64,000 nt of DNA from Rotaria socialis. Lineage: Eukaryota; Rotifera; Eurotatoria; Philodinida; Philodinidae. The notes below the pieces were generated by a model that saw only the letters and a program-made list of their open reading frames with translations, did no database searches and was not told the origin of the DNA. The number at the start of each line of letters is the position of its first letter. Position 1 is the first letter of the stretch. Location of the stretch: the NCBI GenBank assembly GCA_905331475.1, contig CAJNYU010000186.1, positions 10,620 through 74,619 on the forward strand. The letters run 5' to 3'. The translations under genes were made by a program, and so were the position numbers. Shown piece by piece: positions 21,113-33,900 of this stretch.

Positions 21113-23492
21113 ATGCGGTGCATAGCTGCAAATCGATCAGTGCTTACAGCACTTGATCAAAATACGACACTTGCTGGCTATGATAGGACGAATTGTACAA
21201 CAACGACTAATGATATTGATAGTACGGATATAGTTCAATTTGCTGATGGTTGGTACGCCTATCCTGATCTTAATACATTCGATAGTCCTTTACTTCTCGC
21301 TACACTTACACTGCGCGTTCGTATTCATTTGATTAGATTTTGCGATGTTCACCATTTTTTCTTCTACAGAATATCAAACCATCAAAAGCTCTCTCGCCAT
21401 GGAATACAAAACTAGATAATTCGACTACTATTCCTCTTACTGAAATCGGTATGTGGTTTATTCAGTGNATGGTTGGTACGCCTATCCTGATCTTAATACA
21501 TTCGATAGTCCTTTACTTCTCGCTACACTTACACTGCGCGTTCGTATTCATTTGATTAGATTTTGCGATGTTCACCATTTTTTCTTCTACAGAATATCAA
21601 ACCATCAAAAGCTCTCTCGCCATGGAATACAAAACTAGATAATTCGACTACTATTCCTCTTACTGAAATCGGTATGTGGTTTATTCAGTGGTCACTATTT
21701 TTCGCTCAAACTGATTCTCTTTTTCGTATAGCTACGCGTCAATTAGAAGCATTATTTAATTTGTCACAATTGCTTTTTGGCTTAGCTCGAGGTGAACAAT
21801 CAAATTATACATTTCGCGATTTACAATTGGGTCATCCACCACGCAGATTTCGTGAAGCAGGATTCAATAAATTCCGTAAGCATTTGTCACAGTCCTATCG
21901 AATGAATACGAAATATGAATGATCATCTGTTTAGCAAATAACAATAGATCGACTGATTTCTTTGGTACTTTTCAACTCATTGTCAATGATATACTCAAAT
22001 CAGGCGCTATAGATATTGTTTATATGATGTACAAAGTAAGTCTCATCATACAACTGTTACTCGACAATGTTTATTCTATTGAAAGGATCCTCGCATTCGA
22101 TGCGTCAAACAAAAATCTCTCGACTTATTAACGAATATAACGACCATCAACGAAGTCGGATATTTTATTCTCGATCGCTATTGTCAATTTCTTATTCAAC
22201 TTATACAAGGTATTCGTGATGGGCATTTAATTGAAGAAAAGATTCCATCGTTATCTGTTCTCATACGTTTATGTAAAGTTATTGTTGAGAAAAATCTTCT
22301 TAACCATTATCAACATTTGATTGATATGCAATTCATTGATATATTGATTGATCTTTTTGAATATCAACAATATAAAACAAATGAATCGATAGTTTATTTT
22401 ATAAAATTTGAATCGCTTGCTCTTCAATGTCTTTATATAATGCTACAATGTGCTTCTCATGTTGATATGTGGTCAGAAAGTAGGTTGACAACAAAACAAA
22501 AATATGTTTTTCTTGAATCAATTAATATTCTCTCTTTTTTCGCTCGTCGACGATAGAAGCTCAAATACGTTTAGTAAATTATTGTTGTACAATATTGTAT
22601 AAATCAATTTTGGACGATGATGATGACGACAAATGTGACGATTATTCGAAACGAATAGAAATCAATCATATATTGTATGCTGAACAACATGAAATGACTC
22701 ATTCGTTGAGTTATAGTATATTAACATTTCTGAGTATTGTTCGATGTCGAAAAGAGATCGGAAGGTTCTATCGTGAAAATGAACATTTTCGAGAATTACT
22801 GAATGCAATGAGACAAAAGTATAATTCAAGAAACAAATATCTATCACGAGATTCTTCCATATCGTCTGCGCTTGATCAACTTATCAATAGTATGTTCGAT
22901 AGAAAAAAGCGACGACATCATCATCATCACATATCCTCAAAAGATCATCCACGTCATCAAACGCATGATGACGATGAAGAAAATATTGAAAATCGAGCAT
23001 ATCGAAAATGTTCGAATTCTTTATGTCAAATAATTGAAAATGATGTAAGTAAAAATTGAAGTTTCTTGAAAAACAATTTGGATTTGAATTATTTTTTTCT
23101 AGCAAATAAAATTTGAAAACTGTCCTTCTTGTCATAAATTATCATACTGTAGTCAATATTGTCGAGAAGTTCATTGGACATTGAATCATAATCTATTTTG
23201 TCAGGCTGTCAATTCTGATGGAAAGAAAGAAGAATCGACTGTACGATGTAAAATTGGCAGAATTTCTGGAATGACATCATCAAATTATCAACAGAGAAAG
23301 ACAACATCAATGACTTATAATTCGGCATTCGAAACATTACCTATACAAATATCACATCAAGTTATGGAAGCAACGGTCGAGAATACTAATGACTTATGTT
23401 ACCCATCATCGTCATCATCGTCTTCAAATGTCAAAAAGAATTCGTTAAAAACTCTCTTGTCGTTTCTTCGCGTTGGTGGAAAACGACGTTGA
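21113..23492 (+). CDS. Helical protein with C-terminal MYND zinc finger (copy 1)
   Basis: Exons read by phase: 21113..21316; then, after the assembly duplication, 21593..21875; 21935..22035; 22086..23044; 23103..23492. Exon 1 starts MRCIAANRSVLTALDQN and ends SPLLLATLTLR. The middle is alpha-helical and ARM-like. The C-terminus carries a MYND-type zinc finger: CSNSLC, CPSCHKLSYCSQYC, HW and HNLFC, followed by a Ser-rich tail ending RVGGKRR. MYND fingers bind proline-rich partner peptides; the specific family was not recognised. Oddities: a 222-base duplication with an N at 21468, and a one-base frameshift in a six-T run near 22535, where SINILSFF must shift to reach SSTIEAQIRLVNYCC. Both may be assembly errors, so the real gene is probably intact. 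Confidence 0.7.
21246..21690. repeat. Assembly scar: 222-base tandem duplication around an N
   Basis: Bases 21246-21467 and 21469-21690 are identical by eye and are separated by the only N of the window (21468). The paralogue at 26460-26681 has the segment once. A one-base gap between two copies of an overlapping end is typical of an imperfect contig join, not of biology. Confidence 0.85.
21469..22900 (+). repeat. Identical 1,432-base block, copy A
   Basis: Matches 26460-27891 with no difference seen, including introns and the six-T frameshift. Identity stops abruptly at both ends: upstream the exon 1 sequences are only distantly similar, and downstream (after TATGTTCGAT) the two genes are unrelated. 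Confidence 0.85.
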
Positions 23493-26326
23493 AATAAAAA
23501 AAGAAGGAGAGGAATACTAATTGTTATTTTTAGTAATCTCTTTGTACAAATTGAATTTATTTTTATATGAAATATTGTATGTATTCAATCATTGTAAAAT
23601 AAGCGTTGTCTTTTTGAAATAAAAAATAAAATCAATTATAATCGAACTGATTCTTGTAGCGTAGAGCAACTAAATCTCGATGAGAAATATCGCAGTATGA
23701 GGATATTTGTTTTCTTTATGCAAAGTTTTATTAGAATTACGTATAGAAAAATTACAGAGCATGAATTAATTCTTTGAGTAAACATAATAAAATAATCTAC
23801 TTTGTTGTTCAAATATTTGTCTAAGTGATGACTCTAATTATAATTGACTTAAAACGACGTGGCTGGAGAATATCTAAATTTCATCGATCAAAAAAGAAAT
23901 GCTTCTAGAAATTAGCATTTTTTTGAACCTTATTACACAACATTTACTATTTCGATTGTCAAAAAATCAAAATATAAGAGTTCACTCTTCCATTTCGTCT
24001 TATTTTTCAAAATTGAGTCATCCAGTTTCGTTTCTGTAAAAAGTCATTTGGAAAATTCATTGTTATTTCTAGTTTAGTTCAAAACGGTTAGTTCTTCTCT
24101 TATGAAAAACTGTGATACTAAGGTACATAGAATATTTCTGTTATAGAGAAAGAGAAATACAAATGTGCATGAGGTTCAAGTAAACTGCAACACATCATTT
24201 TTTACAATTCCGAAAAGGACGTTTTAGTGTAGTGAGCAAGGATACACTGTAGCTCATTTACGAACGATCTGTCTCGGCTGCAGTCACTGCTAGAAAGGTC
24301 TTATTAACAACAAAAAAGTGCAGAATAGCAATTTAAAAACTTTTCAAAATGACATGATTCATTGCACTAAATAAATATCCGCTTGGATATTTATAATTAA
24401 CAGCTTCCTCTATAGTTATGATCATATGAATGAAATTTTAGTCAATGAGATAACACTATGAAATGAACTAGAACACCAAAATCTTACAATGTAAGAATGT
24501 ATGCAGAAATAAATTTCGTGATCGTTATATTATTCTAAAATTTTCAATGATGAATAGATGCTTTAGATGCGACCCATTGGATTCGTGAAATGGCTCATTT
24601 CCTACGAAAAATTAAGGAAAATCAACATTTTTTCTACTTTAGTGAAGATGACGAAATTTAGTAATTATGCTAACTTCTATTTTTGAATAAAACTTCACGA
24701 TTTAGTTTTTCTTCCGTAGTATCTTGAGATAAGATCAAACGTCAGTTGAAAGATTTCAGTTCGAAACTTTGTCTGTACGATGAATCTATATAATTAGCCA
24801 GACATAAAATAGAGCGAAGAATATGGATTAATTGCATTTTTATGGTAACATGTGAAAATCTCACAAAAACATCAGCTCCTGTGGTTTTGTTTTCTAATAT
24901 TTTGTTACTGTTAAAGTATTTTTTCAAAAACAAGTTATATTGTGAAAACACTTGAAGTTTGTTTTTACGGTGTATTTAAACTAGCATCAATTGTTTCGCT
25001 AAAAAATAATAACATCCAATGACTATATTGTCATCAGCAGCTATATATAGTTCGATATTCTTGCTTAAAATTTTTTAGGTACAAATAATTACGATAACTT
25101 CTCTGTCTCGGAACTAAACTAATTTTGATTCGGCTTCATTAATTTTCTAATTAACACCAACACCCTTATTTCCAGGCACATATTCAAAACCTCTGAACAT
25201 CTGATTATTTGAACTCTCTTTTCTTGCCTATTTATTCCATTCAGTTAAGAAATTAAATTGAAAAACTAGAATGGTTCTCATCAAAACATATGATACCTTA
25301 AAGCAAGTACGTAATAATAAACGTTCTTCAGAAAATTATAGGATGAATCTTTATCAATTTTTATTTTACTATGATTGGCATTATAATAAAACACAGTTTA
25401 TCATAGTAATTACTATTTGTATAGCACTATAAGGAAACTTATGTCAAATAATTATAGAATTACCTGCACATATATTTTGTTTAAAGTTTTCCTATTGAAA
25501 CAATGTTTTGTTGAATTAGTAGATACCCAACAATAAAATATCAGTTTTTACTTAGAATAAACTATGAAAATTTTCAAATACTTTTTACATAGTATTTTTC
25601 GTTGGTAGAATGATCATCCTTCTATCATATAAATAATTTTTCCTCTCAATAAATCAATGTATGATCCTCAGTTTAACTGATCAACTCGTTATGGATAATA
25701 CACTATCGCTATAATAATCAAATATTTATCGACAAATGTGCATGAAATTCGGATATTAGTAAGTTAACACATCAATATAATGTAGTTAATTTAAAATGAT
25801 AGCTGATAGTAATTGAACTCGTTTTCAAAGTAATGAATACTTTTATTATATCAGTTTCTATTCATGTAGTTGAATGAAAAAATTAAGAAACGAGTTTCAG
25901 CTTTTGTGAGCGTGGATCCAATTAACTAAGTATCTCATAAGTCACCCCTGTCTAGTATACATATATTCTTTAAAACCATCGAATATCTTACTCTCGGTGG
26001 CGTATTATGTCTATTCGAAATATGATTCTAGCATGAACAAATATGTTCAAAGTTGATTTCAGCGAAAAGATAACTAACATGTATCTATCTAAAAACAGAA
26101 TATTCTTTGCGTAGTTTTTCTAGTCTTGTAGTTGATTTATCATTGGTCAGCGACCTCTTTTCATAAATATCACAACTGGTAACTAACTGAATAATATGAA
26201 CAATTACAATGTGAACAAAAAAGAAAAAAGGAATAATATCAAACGATTGTAGTAACTTCTTCTTTTTCTCTTCTATGTTCATATGCCTGCAATGTCACAT
26301 TCATTGTTACTGTTCACATAAGGCAC
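23493..26326. other. Intergenic, nothing recognised
   Basis: 2.8 kb of A/T-rich sequence between the two paralogues. It has no coding-like frame, no inverted-repeat element and no tandem array that I could see. A polyadenylation-like AATAAA occurs shortly after the copy 1 stop (about 23618-23630). Confidence 0.6.
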
Positions 26327-27999
26327 ATGTGCTGTTTAGGACCAAATCGTTCGATATTAACTATACTAGATGAAACTTTTGCATTTGATTCTAACGCTGA
26401 AATCTATAGAACATTGGAGAACAGTGATATTAAATCTAATGATATTATTGAATTTGCAAATGGTTGGTACGCCTATCCTGATCTTAATACATTCGATAGT
26501 CCTTTACTTCTCGCTACACTTACACTGCGCGTTCGTATTCATTTGATTAGATTTTGCGATGTTCACCATTTTTTCTTCTACAGAATATCAAACCATCAAA
26601 AGCTCTCTCGCCATGGAATACAAAACTAGATAATTCGACTACTATTCCTCTTACTGAAATCGGTATGTGGTTTATTCAGTGGTCACTATTTTTCGCTCAA
26701 ACTGATTCTCTTTTTCGTATAGCTACGCGTCAATTAGAAGCATTATTTAATTTGTCACAATTGCTTTTTGGCTTAGCTCGAGGTGAACAATCAAATTATA
26801 CATTTCGCGATTTACAATTGGGTCATCCACCACGCAGATTTCGTGAAGCAGGATTCAATAAATTCCGTAAGCATTTGTCACAGTCCTATCGAATGAATAC
26901 GAAATATGAATGATCATCTGTTTAGCAAATAACAATAGATCGACTGATTTCTTTGGTACTTTTCAACTCATTGTCAATGATATACTCAAATCAGGCGCTA
27001 TAGATATTGTTTATATGATGTACAAAGTAAGTCTCATCATACAACTGTTACTCGACAATGTTTATTCTATTGAAAGGATCCTCGCATTCGATGCGTCAAA
27101 CAAAAATCTCTCGACTTATTAACGAATATAACGACCATCAACGAAGTCGGATATTTTATTCTCGATCGCTATTGTCAATTTCTTATTCAACTTATACAAG
27201 GTATTCGTGATGGGCATTTAATTGAAGAAAAGATTCCATCGTTATCTGTTCTCATACGTTTATGTAAAGTTATTGTTGAGAAAAATCTTCTTAACCATTA
27301 TCAACATTTGATTGATATGCAATTCATTGATATATTGATTGATCTTTTTGAATATCAACAATATAAAACAAATGAATCGATAGTTTATTTTATAAAATTT
27401 GAATCGCTTGCTCTTCAATGTCTTTATATAATGCTACAATGTGCTTCTCATGTTGATATGTGGTCAGAAAGTAGGTTGACAACAAAACAAAAATATGTTT
27501 TTCTTGAATCAATTAATATTCTCTCTTTTTTCGCTCGTCGACGATAGAAGCTCAAATACGTTTAGTAAATTATTGTTGTACAATATTGTATAAATCAATT
27601 TTGGACGATGATGATGACGACAAATGTGACGATTATTCGAAACGAATAGAAATCAATCATATATTGTATGCTGAACAACATGAAATGACTCATTCGTTGA
27701 GTTATAGTATATTAACATTTCTGAGTATTGTTCGATGTCGAAAAGAGATCGGAAGGTTCTATCGTGAAAATGAACATTTTCGAGAATTACTGAATGCAAT
27801 GAGACAAAAGTATAATTCAAGAAACAAATATCTATCACGAGATTCTTCCATATCGTCTGCGCTTGATCAACTTATCAATAGTATGTTCGATCGACATGAA
27901 CTAAAAAAGAAAAAGAAATATTACTATCATCGGCATATTCATCTTCATTATTATCACACCTTAGATTTGTCGCATTTGCAAAAGGTTGCAGATCAGTGA
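26327..27999 (+). CDS. Paralogue of the MYND protein, lacking the finger (copy 2)
   Basis: Starts MCCLGPNRSILTILDETFAF, a diverged version of copy 1 exon 1, and reaches the shared FANGWYAYPDLN at 26455. From 26460 to 27891 it is base-for-base the copy 1 block, with the same introns and the same six-T frameshift. After MFDR it diverges into HELKKKKKYYYHRH and a His/Tyr-rich tail, stopping at 27999 without a MYND finger. Either this is a truncated paralogue or the real 3' part was lost through mis-assembly over the identical block. Function unknown. Confidence 0.6.
26460..27891 (+). repeat. Identical 1,432-base block, copy B
   Basis: Partner of 21469-22900, direct orientation, 4,991 bases apart. 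See copy A. Confidence 0.85.
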
Positions 28000-28127
28000 T
28001 ACTTTTGTTTTTGTTATTATTGTTTTTTTCTTGTGTATGTATGATAACTTTATTATAAATAAATATTAATTAAACATATAATTTATGCATGAGCAATCGT
28101 TAACGCGGAATTTATGGATATAATAAA

Positions 28128-28237
28128 ATGCATTCCTTTTCAGCTTTACCATTCGACGAAAGAAACACAGAAAGAAAAGTACTTGCAGTTTTATTTGCTT
28201 TGAAACTAGAAGTAATCGAATCAGATATGCGACAGTG
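28128..28237 (+). other. Coding-like exon of unknown gene
   Basis: An ATG-started frame of 36 codons, MHSFSALPFDERNTERKVLA and on to ESDMRQ, then TGA. The amino-acid mix looks coding. A donor-like GTGATT overlaps the end. No phase-consistent partner exon was found, so this may be a fragment or chance. Confidence 0.25.
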
Positions 28238-28451
28238 ATTAATTTCAGCTTGTTATTTGTCACTGAGAAAATCTAAGCAGATGATAACACAAGCATGTTT
28301 AAGTAAATATTTGAGTTTCTAAGAATTTATCAATGTGGTAGGATACTAGCATGCACTATATATATATCTATATATATATATAGAGAGAGAGAGTGAAATC
28401 ACAGGTACCCGTATGTTTCATTGCTATTAAAATCACAACCAATACAAGTCG

Positions 28452-28944
28452 ATGACGAGTTTTTTGCTTCTTGTTATTGCTACGGTAGTGCTTATTCTTG
28501 GAGTTGCTTCGCATGAGCACTTTGATAAGGTTTTCCTTTACACAGGATTCCATTTTTTTCTGAGTTCTATTCATCATATTGTTTATAGACAATGAAAATG
28601 TCTTCGTAGACAATGTGGATTTTAATGGTAACGATGAGCTTCATCCAAGTACTCGAGGCAAGATTACAATTCCACTGAAATTCATAAAAAGTGCAGTACA
28701 TAATTGGTGGAGAACTGCTCCCTCTTCAGTCAAGAACTATTTCAAGCGTGAGGGTGTACTCATTGCTATGGATAAAGTGTTTGAGATTTCAGATAACATC
28801 AAGCAGTTTCTTTATAATACGACAATCAACTTGGGTGCTCGTAGTTCGACTGTATGGACTTTTTCGAAAGGTATAAGTGCCATTTTCTTACCTCGAACCG
28901 CACACAAGAAATGTCGACTAGTCCTTTTGAAAAATAAATTATGA
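28452..28944 (+). CDS. Possible secreted protein, model incomplete
   Basis: Exon 1 (28452..28529, 26 codons) encodes a strong signal peptide, MTSFLLLVIATVVLILGVAS, then HEHFDK, and ends at a weak GTTTTC donor. A second coding stretch begins after a TTTATAG acceptor at 28589 and contains NWWRTAPSSVKNYFKREGVL and ISDNIKQFLYNTT; it either splices at a GTATAAG donor after 28870 or runs to a stop at 28944. The two exons do not join in phase (one base off), so an indel, a missed exon or a wrong donor must be assumed. No family was recognised. Confidence 0.35.
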
Positions 28945-30981
28945 TGGCTACATCGATTCTTTTTGTTTTCATAAAATGACGCCAAATACATTACGAAGAG
29001 CAAAATTACAGCAAGAGTAATTCTTAAAAGGACAGATGTCAGATAGAAGTAATCAATCGATTAAAAGATTTTATCTTAATTTATCAGAATTTGATGGTTT
29101 TGTTTCTTAGATTTTTTAGTCTTATGATTTTTTTTTCTATCGTATCAACTGTAAAGCATAAGTTTTTGTCTTAAGAAATTGCATTTTTATTAGTTTACAA
29201 AGATTACAGTATTTCCTAGATATATATTTGTCAATTAGAAGAAACGAAAACATGATATTAATGCGTAGTTCACAGTAGGCTTAACTTTAGGTCTGATTGC
29301 ATACATCTCAAGTGTACTTTTATACTTAAGAATGGCGCATACAGTCAACTTTAAACAATCAAAAGAACTTGGTTGAACTAGCTTTCTTTATGCAACTCAT
29401 AATTACCCATACTTCTTACATTCACTATTAGTACGTATTATTTCACACTATGTATAAAATAAATGTGGAAACTTCGGATTTCATCCGAAAGTTATGTGTA
29501 CTGCAAAAAGTGCATGGGATGTATGAGTCATTCTAGAATGTCTGAACACCAAAATTATCATGAGAAACTAGGTAATTTGATTTCTAGATGCAGTTTTTGT
29601 GCATTTTGAGACGTTTTTCAGGCGATGTTTCATCAGAAAGCTACGGTTTAGCTTAAAAATAATATCAGATTCGGAATTAGCGTTAAAAATTGAGTCGATT
29701 TATATATGTTGTGAATAATTCTGAGAAAGATTTATTTTTTGAAAAAATTCCCTGTACTCCTCCTCAGGGATGGCCTGGTCAAAAATGACAATTTTTTCGA
29801 TAACTCAACCATTTCTTGAGGGATTCTGCTCATCTTCGAACTCGATCGAGATATTCATGAGATTGAACTGTGTGGAAAATTTCATCACGGCCTGACTCTC
29901 CTTTCGCAAGTTATTGTGCCTACGGGCGGCCGGACACACTGATCGATTCTAGAGTGTACTCACTTTTTGAGTACACAAAAAACGGATTAATAATAACTAT
30001 TGAGGAGATAATGAGAAAAGTATCTTCTATCACCGGGTTGCAGAACTAATGGTAGTCGATATGAAGAGTATATGAACTGATCAGAACGCCATATATGATT
30101 AAATCTAGCCACCGAGAAATTTTGTTGACGAATGAAATTGATTCATCATATTCAAAATCTTGATGACTCTAAATTATTTTCGTTCACGTGGATTGAAATA
30201 AGTATTTTAACAGTAGTATCTGATATAACTCTGTTTTTTTTACTTTATTAGAAATAGAATGAAAAATTACTTCGTTCAGTAATTTTTACCTATACCAACC
30301 ATCGCTATATTCCGATGAACACTAAATAAAGACTGCAAAGTTTCTTGTCCACAAGTGTCATTCTTTCACTTTCTTCATCCTTCCTTGGTTTGAGTTTTTT
30401 CAATTCTTTATACAGGACACTAACTTTGAGTGCACATCGCTGCCATTATCTAACTAACTTGTATATCAATTATAAAATTGTGAAAAACATCTTCGAAATG
30501 AATGAAATATTTCTGAGTGCATAATGCAATATATTTAAGTATGTTCTAATCATTACAACTTTTTTATGAGTTCATTCTATTGGTGTCTTGAATATATAAA
30601 TTAAATATAATATAATTTCATCACAGTTAGATTCTAAATTTAGATGACAATGACTAACGATCTTTCTACTTGATTTCATGAAGATACTCTAAAAGAAAAT
30701 ACTTCGAACGATTTAATAGAAGCAAAAAAAGATTAATAATTAATGAAGAAAGAAAATGGCTATTTGCTTCGATGGAATGAACTATATTAATTATTTTAAG
30801 TTCTTATTCGTTTGAGCTCTATATCGAACAAACTTAATTGAATCCTCAAACAAGAGCGGTACTCTTAGTAGCTATAAATGGTTAGTGGCATCGCGTATCT
30901 GTTAATGCTCATTTACTTTTTGTCTATTCATTTATTTACATGATAATGAAACAGACGCAAAAAAACCAAACACAACGTCAA
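28945..30981. other. Intergenic with one dispersed-repeat copy
   Basis: Non-coding apart from the repeat copy at 29473-29976. The last part (to 30981) is the 3' flank of the minus-strand myosin gene. Confidence 0.6.
29473..29976 (+). repeat. Dispersed repeat with terminal hairpins, copy 1
   Basis: Begins with a hairpin (TTCGGAT / ATCCGAA, three-base loop, 29473-29489) and ends with another (GTGTACTCA / TGAGTACAC, five-base loop, 29954-29976). A second, inverted copy lies at 36773-37096. Shared internal landmarks are GAGTCGATTTATATATGTTG, CAATTTTTTCGATAACTCA and CATCTTCGAACTCGA. Copy 1 has about 170 extra bases (about 29513-29690) relative to copy 2. No open frame. Confidence 0.8.
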
Positions 30982-33900
30982 TTATAAGACAGTACTAATC
31001 GCATCATTACATATCGATGTTAATGATCTATGAATTTGTTGAATATCGCTCTTTCTTTCCAATCCTGATGATAAACTTCGACCAATCAAACTTAAATAGC
31101 GTCCACTCAACGTTACGAAATCTTGAGCCTACGACAATATAGACAAATCATTTAAGGTCATTACGTTTTCAATAGAAAATTTACTTTTTCAATTTGACAT
31201 AGAATTACATCTGGTTGACTTAAACTACCATATTTTATTGCGATTGAATTTCGATGACGACGAATTGATACGACATCATCGTACAGAATTGTAAACAGTG
31301 TTTCCTATAGTTGCATGAAAACAAAAACAGAAACAAACACTTTATCATGGAAAATTTCATCAGCTTACTCGAGTATCTAAATCAAGAAATACGATGCCAT
31401 TTCGAGAAATACCAGAAAAACATGGTGATCGAATTGTTGGGTCATCGATTGACTAAAAGAATAAGAATATGTATAGATTGCTGAAAACAACAAATGATAG
31501 ACCTCGACAGTGAAGAATGTTGTACCGAATAAAGGCCATGTTTTTATGAGATCTAAACACAATACAATAAGCTCAAAGCAAATCTGAAAAGATAATTATA
31601 ATAATTACTTAAAAATTGAACTTTAGCCTCAATGATTGGCATCGATTCAACAAACGAACTTAATTTATCATGAATAGCTGTTGTCCATTCTTGAGGAGCT
31701 ACACTTTTCAATTTCAATATCGTTGCGGGCAGAAGAGATTTAATTTCTCGCCTAATCAATACGAAGATTATCAAATAAACATTTCATACATATTTACATA
31801 CATAGTTGGCAGATCAATTTTATTTGAAGCTCGATATTGAAGTGCAGCCATCAATGAAATTTCTTGCTACAAAAAAAGAAGGAAATCACACGGAAATACT
31901 TTCATCAATTCAAAACAAAGCCGTTTTCTTTTCTTACCACGAGCTCATCAGAGAGATGATTATTATTTAAAATGATCATTGTTCCTTCTAGTAGTTCTGG
32001 TATAAGTTGATGATACATGAAATGAATGAATGTTTCCGATTGATTATTAGTATTGAATGTGAATGGAATGTTAAACCAAAGAATGCGTTTCATCATAAAA
32101 TGAAAATCTATCATATTGACTCTGAAACATTCATTGGTAATATCAAAAAGATATTCTCTTGAATCCAATAGACGCGCTGAGTGATCTTATTGAAAGAAAA
32201 CTAATTATAATAAACGTCGAAACAAAAGGAATCTTTACCCGAAGCGCTGATAATAAAAATTGAATATTCATCCATTTCTAATGAGTTTGACATGTTAAGA
32301 CGTTCACATAAAAGATTACGGCAATCATCGATTACCTATGGTATAAAAGTATCGCATTTGACTTCGATTCTTCTTAATCTACTTGCAAAACGGTTATAGA
32401 GTACTTAGAAACTTTTTATTTTTGGAGAAAATATTCCTTCGGCTTTGACTGGTTAAAGAATTGAGGAGCAAGTATTAGATTAGTTGAATTTTCATCGCAC
32501 ACAACTCACACGACTATAGTCTCTACCATATTAAGATCATAATATTTATTCGGAAGTTTTTCTCATAGTTCAAAGGTTGAAATTATCCTTTGAAAATTCA
32601 ATCAGCAACTACACCCTCAAGACCACTTGAAATGTTGAAAATATTTGTGTAGATTTCGACGAAAAATTCTTAAAAGCATCGCCTATTAACTTAACATAAT
32701 TTAATAATATTTTTGATAGAGTATCAATTGTTAGAATCTATAGTATTTTACCATTGATGGTGTTATCACCAAGGACAATGGATATCCACCTGGCAATATA
32801 AAAGGTTGATTTTTCCCAACATTTTCAGCATTCTAAAAAGTAAATGAACGCACAACTACTTTCTTACAATGCACCAGTAAACTTTTCTATTTACAGCTAT
32901 TAGAAGATCGACTTCTCCTTTATTTGGTGGATTTTTTCGTCCGCCATATTTCAATGTTTGTTCATAATGTTGTAAACATAATAGTGCTATAGAAATAGAC
33001 GCTAACAAATCAATTAATAAATAAAACCTATTTTACCTAGTTTTTCATTTTTACTTCGATTATCATGAAGATATTTTACAAAATATGGTTGTAAATGTTC
33101 ACTTGGAATAAAATGATTAAGTATCAGTGCAAGTAATTTCCAACCGCGTTCTATACTATCAGTTTTTACACTTTTATTATCGGTTAATTGCTTTATTGTT
33201 TGACATAAAATTTCATCAATTAAACTTCGATGTTTATGCATATTCTATTTGAAAAAAAACGAGATACTTTAAGAAACAAAATCGAATCATTTAATTCATA
33301 CTTTAAGAAGATAGTGAAGACAATCAATATCAGTTTGACCTCGTGACATAGTATGATCATTCATAAAACGCATAATAGCTAAATGCAAAATTCATGTGAA
33401 TTGAAAAGTTTTGGCGAAAAATAAAAATTTACAAAGAAAACATTGTCGAACAATACGAATTGGATCCTTTGATGAATGTCGAAGCAGTGGAGTTTCAATT
33501 GGACTCTAAAATTTTTTATAAACTATCTTGAATGGAATATGACTAAAGGTCATTTCGAACGTGTTGACGCGAATAAATCTCAAAAACATATCAAACAATT
33601 TTCAAGTATTCTTTGAAATTTGATTCTTTCTATTTCGAAAAATCTAAGAATGAATGATGACTATCTTCCAAAACAAAAAGCAAACATGTGAAAATTCCAC
33701 TTTACATTGCGAAATTCTTCAATAGTTCAGTTTTTGTATTCGCATGCAGTTAGAATTTTTAGCAAACTGTCGAAGATGGCGATTGTTAGTGAATTTTATC
33801 AAACAGTAAAATTCGAAAATTGTTCATATTCGTGTTTAGTAATTTTTCACAATGCCTAATAATGCACATAGACCGGTTCTATTTAGAGTCTCTACAATGA

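Noticed and set aside
21246-21690. Apparent tandem exon duplication in the MYND gene
   Set aside because: Exactly identical units joined by a single N and absent from the paralogue; best explained as an assembly join error.
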